The position numbers and the translations under genes are program-made. From Streptomyces sp. NA04227 (lineage in GTDB: Bacteria > Actinomycetota > Actinomycetes > Streptomycetales > Streptomycetaceae), in NCBI RefSeq assembly GCF_013364195.1, contig NZ_CP054918.1, positions 2,221,001-2,285,000 on the forward strand: 64,000 nucleotides of DNA. The letters are read 5' to 3'. Below, in pieces: positions 60,414 to 64,000 of the stretch (within the stretch, counting starts at the first letter, position 1; each line of letters begins with the position of its first letter). The notes under the pieces are model-generated. The model searched no databases, was not told where the DNA came from, and worked only from the letters and a program-made list of their open reading frames with translations.

Positions 60414-60526
60414 GCCCGGGGCTCCGTCCGACGGTGGATCGCCGTCTCGCGGAGCCGCCGTGCCGGGGGTGGTGCCGGGGGCGGTGCCGGGGTGGGTTCA
60501 CGAGGGGGGTCACCTGGAGATGAGGG

Positions 60527-61294
60527 TCACCAGGAGAGGGCGTCCTCCATCTCCTGCTGCCAGTAGGTGACCTTGAGGGAGTCGTCGATGTAGACGCCCT
60601 CGGCGGGCAGCGGCGGGCGGGCGGGCGAGAGGTCTTCCTCGTGGTCCTGGTCACGGCCCTGGAAGTGGACCTCGAGGGACTTCTCGGTACGGCCGTCGGT
60701 ACCGGTGCCGTCGGCCGCCGACAGGTTCACCGAGGCGTAGCCGGACTCACCCGGGGCGAGCGTGACGACGGCCTGCGGCTGCGAGTCCTCGATCACCGGC
60801 GGGACCGACTGGGCCTCGCCGAAGCGGACGGCCGGGTAGTAGTACAGGAAGCACGGGACGCTGCCCGTGTTGGTCACCGTGAGCAGCATGTGGTTCACGG
60901 GGCGGTTCACGGGTGCCGCGACGGTCTTGGTGTTGGAGCCCTGGCAGGTGACGAACTTGTCGGGGTCGGTGCCGGAGTCGTCGGTCCGGGAGCCGCCGTT
61001 GCCGGTGGCCTGGTCGCCCGAACCGCCGGAGGTCTTTCCTGCGGCGCCTCCGTTGCCGGTGCCGTCGGCGTTGGCGGTCGGCTTCGAGCCGTCGGGGGCG
61101 GGCTTCGCGCCCTCCTCGCCGGACGCGCCGGAGCCGGAGGCGGAGCCCGGCGAGGCGGTCGCCGAGGAACTCGTCGACGCCCCTTCGTCGCGCACACCCG
61201 TGTTGTCCTCGTTGCAGGCGGTCAGGGAGAGGGCGGCGAGCGCGACGCTCGCGGCGGCGGTGAGCAGACGGGTACGGGAGTTGCGGACGGACAT
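60527..61294 (-). CDS. DUF4232-type lipoprotein
   Basis: 255-aa exported protein. The lipobox is LTAC (Cys27) after MSVRNSRTRLLTAAASVALA. A low-complexity Ser/Gly/Ala/Asp linker (about 35-110) leads to a beta-rich DUF4232-like domain with two Cys (FVTCQGSNTK and SVPCFLYYYP). The ATG at 61294 has GAAGGGG upstream at rather long spacing. It is divergent from the membrane-spanning HTH gene, which may sense or regulate it. Confidence 0.82.
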   Translation of the reverse strand: MSVRNSRTRLLTAAASVALAALSLTACNEDNTGVRDEGASTSSSATASPGSASGSGASGEEGAKPAPDGSKPTANADGTGNGGAAGKTSGGSGDQATGNGGSRTDDSGTDPDKFVTCQGSNTKTVAAPVNRPVNHMLLTVTNTGSVPCFLYYYPAVRFGEAQSVPPVIEDSQPQAVVTLAPGESGYASVNLSAADGTGTDGRTEKSLEVHFQGRDQDHEEDLSPARPPLPAEGVYIDDSLKVTYWQQEMEDALSW

Positions 61295-61493
61295 GTGGGT
61301 GAGCCCCTTCGGTGCTGCGGTGGGTGTGCTGCTTGGATGGCAGGAGCCTGTGGGGTGATCCGTCCCAGCCGCCACGCCTGCCGTGCAGTCAGGGACGCTG
61401 GAACGTTGAAACGGGCTTTGACCAGGGGAAACACAGGGTGCCTGGAACGCGGGAACGGGACGCGTCCGGGTCGCCGGGGGAAGGGGAACAACG

Positions 61494-63170
61494 GTGTCAG
61501 GGGCGACAGGGGCCACCGGATCGACGGGAGCCACCGGGGATGCGGAGGCATTCGCGGAACTGCTGCGGCAACTCAAGGAGCGCTCGGGCCTGAGCTACGG
61601 CGCGCTCGCCAAGCGACTGCACATGAGCACCTCCACGCTGCACCGCTACTGCAACGGCAGCGCGGTCCCGGCCGACTACGCACCGGTCGAGCGACTGGCC
61701 CGCGTCTGCCGCGCGAGCCCCGACGAACTGGTCGCGCTGCACCGGCGGTGGATCCTGGCGGACGCGGCGCGGGGGCGTAAGGGGTCGGAGGCGGGGGGTG
61801 GAGGGCCGTCGCCGGAGGCGGGGGGTCGAGCGTCATCGCCGGAGGCGGGTGGCGGATCGCGGGAGACGGGTGGCGGGTCGGCGGAGGCCGGTGGATCGCC
61901 CGAAGCCGGTGGCGGATCGCGGGAGGCGCGTGAGGGATCGCGGGAGGCCGGTGGTGGATCGCCCGAGACGCACAGCGGATGGCCCGAGGCGGCGCCGAAC
62001 AGCCGTGCCGGTTCACGGCGCGGACCCTCGGCGGCCGGGAACTCCGCCGATGGGGGCGGCGCAGCGCTCGCAGGGACGGATCCGGGGACGCATGCGGGTA
62101 CGGACCGGTCGGAGCAGGCGTACGCGGGCGGCTCGGGCGCAGGGGGCGCGGGGAGCACCGGGGACGCCGAAGACAGCGCGGGCGGCGCGCCCTTCGCCAG
62201 CAGCGAGCCGCTCGTCGGCACGACCGCCGCGTCCGCGCGCGTACGGCCCCGCAAGCGCCGTACCGCGCTCCTGGCCGCCGTCGCCTCGGCGGCCGTCCTG
62301 GGCATCGTCGTACTCACCGTGACGCTGCCGTCCGGGGACGACGGCGGCGGCGGCAAAGCCTCCGGCACCGTGGGCCCGACCGCCGACGACGGCATCGGGG
62401 TCGGCACCGGCCCGGAGGGCCACGGACGGCCGTCCGGGTCGGCCTCGCCCTCCCCGTCCAAGAGCGGAAAAACGGACAAGGACAAGGACGAGGACAACGA
62501 CAAGGACAAGCCCTCCGCCCCGGCGACGGAGGCCCCCGCCAACGGCGGCGGCGCCGACGACTCCACCGGCGGTGCGGCGGTCAACGTCGCCACCCGGCCC
62601 TTCGTCTACGAGAGCCCGTGCAGCCAGCACTTCCTCGTCGACAGCGAGCCCGAACAGGTCGGCCCGCCCGCCACCGAGCCGAACGCGCCGCGCTGGGCCG
62701 CCGCGTACGGCGCGGTCTCCTCCGGGGAGCAGCGGGTTGCCCTCACCGTGCAGGGCACCGGGAAGGACACCGTCGTCCTGGAGGCCCTGCACGTACGGAT
62801 CCTCTCCAAGGGCGCCCCGCTCGCCTGGAACGACTACTCGATGGGCGTCGGCTGCGGCGGCAACGTCGACACCAAGGTGTTCGACGTCGACCTCGACAAC
62901 GGCAGCCCCTCCGTCACCGTCAAGGGCGGTCAGCGCGACTTCCCGTACAAGGTGAGCGAGTCCGACCCCGAGGTCTTCTACGTCAACGCCCGCACCAAGG
63001 CGCACGACGTCCGCTGGGACCTCACCCTGGAGTGGTCCAGCGGCAACCGCCGGGGCACCGTCCACATCGACAACGCCGGGACGCCGTTCCGCACCAGCGC
63101 CAACTCCGGCCGCCCCGGCTACGACTACCCGTTGGGCGCGAGTGAATGGAGCGAGCGGGTGGACGGCTGA
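61494..63170 (+). CDS. Membrane-spanning XRE HTH protein with extracytoplasmic domain
   Basis: 558 aa from a GTG with GGGGAAGGGG upstream. The N-terminal HTH (FAELLRQLKERSGLSYGALA, then MSTSTLHRYCNG) is followed by a 160-residue Gly/Ser/Glu linker of EAGGGSRE-type repeats, a membrane helix (257-278, preceded by RPRKRR), a Lys/Asp-rich stretch and a ~170-residue outer domain starting at VATRPFVYESPCSQHFL with two Cys. The order suggests a one-piece receptor that carries signals from the wall to DNA, or an HTH used for protein contacts as in RodZ. The lipoprotein gene opposite is a plausible partner. Confidence 0.8.
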   Translation: MSGATGATGSTGATGDAEAFAELLRQLKERSGLSYGALAKRLHMSTSTLHRYCNGSAVPADYAPVERLARVCRASPDELVALHRRWILADAARGRKGSEAGGGGPSPEAGGRASSPEAGGGSRETGGGSAEAGGSPEAGGGSREAREGSREAGGGSPETHSGWPEAAPNSRAGSRRGPSAAGNSADGGGAALAGTDPGTHAGTDRSEQAYAGGSGAGGAGSTGDAEDSAGGAPFASSEPLVGTTAASARVRPRKRRTALLAAVASAAVLGIVVLTVTLPSGDDGGGGKASGTVGPTADDGIGVGTGPEGHGRPSGSASPSPSKSGKTDKDKDEDNDKDKPSAPATEAPANGGGADDSTGGAAVNVATRPFVYESPCSQHFLVDSEPEQVGPPATEPNAPRWAAAYGAVSSGEQRVALTVQGTGKDTVVLEALHVRILSKGAPLAWNDYSMGVGCGGNVDTKVFDVDLDNGSPSVTVKGGQRDFPYKVSESDPEVFYVNARTKAHDVRWDLTLEWSSGNRRGTVHIDNAGTPFRTSANSGRPGYDYPLGASEWSERVDG

Positions 63171-63247
63171 TCGGCAGCCCCCGGCCGCGTCCGCGAAGTC
63201 CCGCTCAGCTCACCACGCGGGCCCCGGCGCCTGGCACGCTCTCCCGA

Positions 63248-63312
63248 GCTCTTCCGGCTAGCCCTTCCGGCGAGCTCTTCCGGCAAGCACTTCCGTCAAG
63301 CCCTCCCGGCAG
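63248..63312. repeat. 13-bp tandem repeat, five copies
   Basis: GCTCTTCCGGCTA and four degenerate copies at 13-bp spacing, in the 220-bp region between the HTH gene and the split-barrel gene. It may form alternate hairpins as a terminator. Confidence 0.7.
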
Positions 63313-63392
63313 GGCCCCGGAGAGCACGCGCCGGACGCCGCAGGGTCCGTCCTCTGGCGAACCGCACCCAGGCGCCCGCACCGGGGCACGCC

Positions 63393-63854
63393 CTACGCCA
63401 GCCACACCCCGTCACGCATGACGACCCGGCCGCGCAGCTCCGGCTCGCCGCGCCAGGCGCGGATCGTCCGCGGCGCGACGCACAGGTACACGAAGGGGGC
63501 CTCTTCCGTACGCGGATCCCAGCCGAACTTGCCCGCGAACGCGTCCGCCGGGCCCTTCGGCACCTCCGGCGCGGGATGACACTCCGCCTCCCCTTGCAGC
63601 AGCACCACATCGAAGGTGTCGGGCAGTGCCAGCCGTACGCGAGGTTCCGCTCGTACGTTGCGTGCGGTCGCGGAGTTCACGCCGGTGCACATCCACACCG
63701 CCTGCCCGTCCCACCGGAACCACAGCGGCACTTGATGCGGGCCGTGCTCGGGGTGGGACGTCGACAGCCATATGTCGCGCTCCGCGCCGAGCCGTTCCAG
63801 GGTGTCCCGCCTGCGCTCCGCCCCGTCGCGGCGGGTGATCTCCGTACTGTGCAT
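63393..63854 (-). CDS. Pyridoxamine-phosphate-oxidase-like split-barrel protein
   Basis: 153-aa flavin- or F420-binding type protein. Visible pattern: LGAERDIWLSTSHPEHGPHQ, VPLWFRWDGQAVWMCTG, then ARNVRAEPRVRLALPD and a C-terminal FVYLCVAPRTIRAWRGEPEL. The double Trp-rich strand and ALP tract are usual for F420-dependent relatives. TAGGGT lies 8 nt before the ATG with no Shine-Dalgarno. Substrate unknown. From 63855 to the window end I see no gene. Confidence 0.82.
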   Translation of the reverse strand: MHSTEITRRDGAERRRDTLERLGAERDIWLSTSHPEHGPHQVPLWFRWDGQAVWMCTGVNSATARNVRAEPRVRLALPDTFDVVLLQGEAECHPAPEVPKGPADAFAGKFGWDPRTEEAPFVYLCVAPRTIRAWRGEPELRGRVVMRDGVWLA

Positions 63855-64000
63855 GGGCGCCGACCCTAGCCAGCGCGGGCGCCGCGCACATGGGGCGCGG
63901 GGCGTAGGCCCGGCGACGGACCGTCGCCCGAGCGGCCCGAAACTGCACCGTCCGCGGTCCTAGGCCGGGCGCCGCCCCCGGATCCGGCGCCGTTCCCCCT

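Overview
The window is high-GC DNA with the codon use and gene content of a Streptomyces chromosome. Typical markers are Scr1/WhiJ-type regulators with DUF397, DUF6879 and DUF7848 companions, MmyB-type XRE regulators, Tat signals, an LAxTG sortase signal, GTG starts and long GC hairpin terminators. No rRNA, tRNA, CRISPR array, integrase or intact transposase was seen. Assignments come from reading the translations; no database search was run.

Layout. 1-1.9 kb: ABC-2 exporter with a 28-codon leading ORF. 2.1-5.4 kb: secreted tripeptidyl aminopeptidase, orphan OmpR-type response regulator, TetR regulator. 5.5-10.4 kb: a four-gene operon divergent from that TetR (ferritin-like PF10118 protein, phthalate-dioxygenase-type reductase, M24 'pita-bread' protein, hydrolase-SDR fusion), read here as a possible di-iron oxidation pathway. 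10.5-20.3 kb: an accessory region of SUKH immunity-like proteins, a Tat-exported metallo-beta-lactamase-fold enzyme with a TTA codon, a UbiA prenyltransferase, a WhiJ/Scr1-type cluster and at least four decayed or duplicated gene pieces. 20.3-22.3 kb: an 8-bp tandem array, a methyltransferase and a small secreted protein.

22.3-29.7 kb (minus strand) is the most interesting block: thioesterase, fatty acyl-AMP ligase, two SCD-type desaturases, acyl carrier protein, a third desaturase, alpha/beta hydrolase and rubredoxin, mostly with 4-bp ATGA overlaps. The order ligase-desaturase-desaturase-ACP-desaturase-hydrolase-rubredoxin is that of bacterial polyyne gene clusters, so a polyyne or terminal-alkyne lipid is predicted. 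The acyl chain would be activated and loaded on the ACP, repeatedly desaturated with electrons from rubredoxin, and released by the hydrolase.

30-39 kb: TauE/SafE permease, LysR and HxlR regulators, a thiolase with an altered second active-site motif, a P450 with an altered I-helix, an alpha/beta-hydrolase-fold protein that has lost its triad, and an MFS exporter. 39.4-44.3 kb: a fatty-acid module (long-chain acyl-CoA synthetase, TetR, SCP2 protein, acyl-CoA dehydrogenase) with CTTAC-N6-GTAAG operators at the promoters. 44.4-51 kb: PRC-barrel protein, vWA lipoprotein, ABC permease and a hydrolase-ABC ATPase fusion. 51-64 kb: GNAT acetyltransferase, Tat-exported beta-helix protein, DUF1330 protein, zinc alcohol dehydrogenase divergent from an MmyB-type regulator, L,D-transpeptidase, LAETG surface protein, histidine ammonia-lyase carrying an in-frame palindromic insertion, a DUF4232 lipoprotein divergent from a membrane-spanning HTH protein, and a split-barrel flavin-type protein.

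A recurring signal is a -10-like hexamer 6-8 nt before the start codon of genes with no Shine-Dalgarno, four times exactly TAGGCT-N7-start, which suggests leaderless transcripts.
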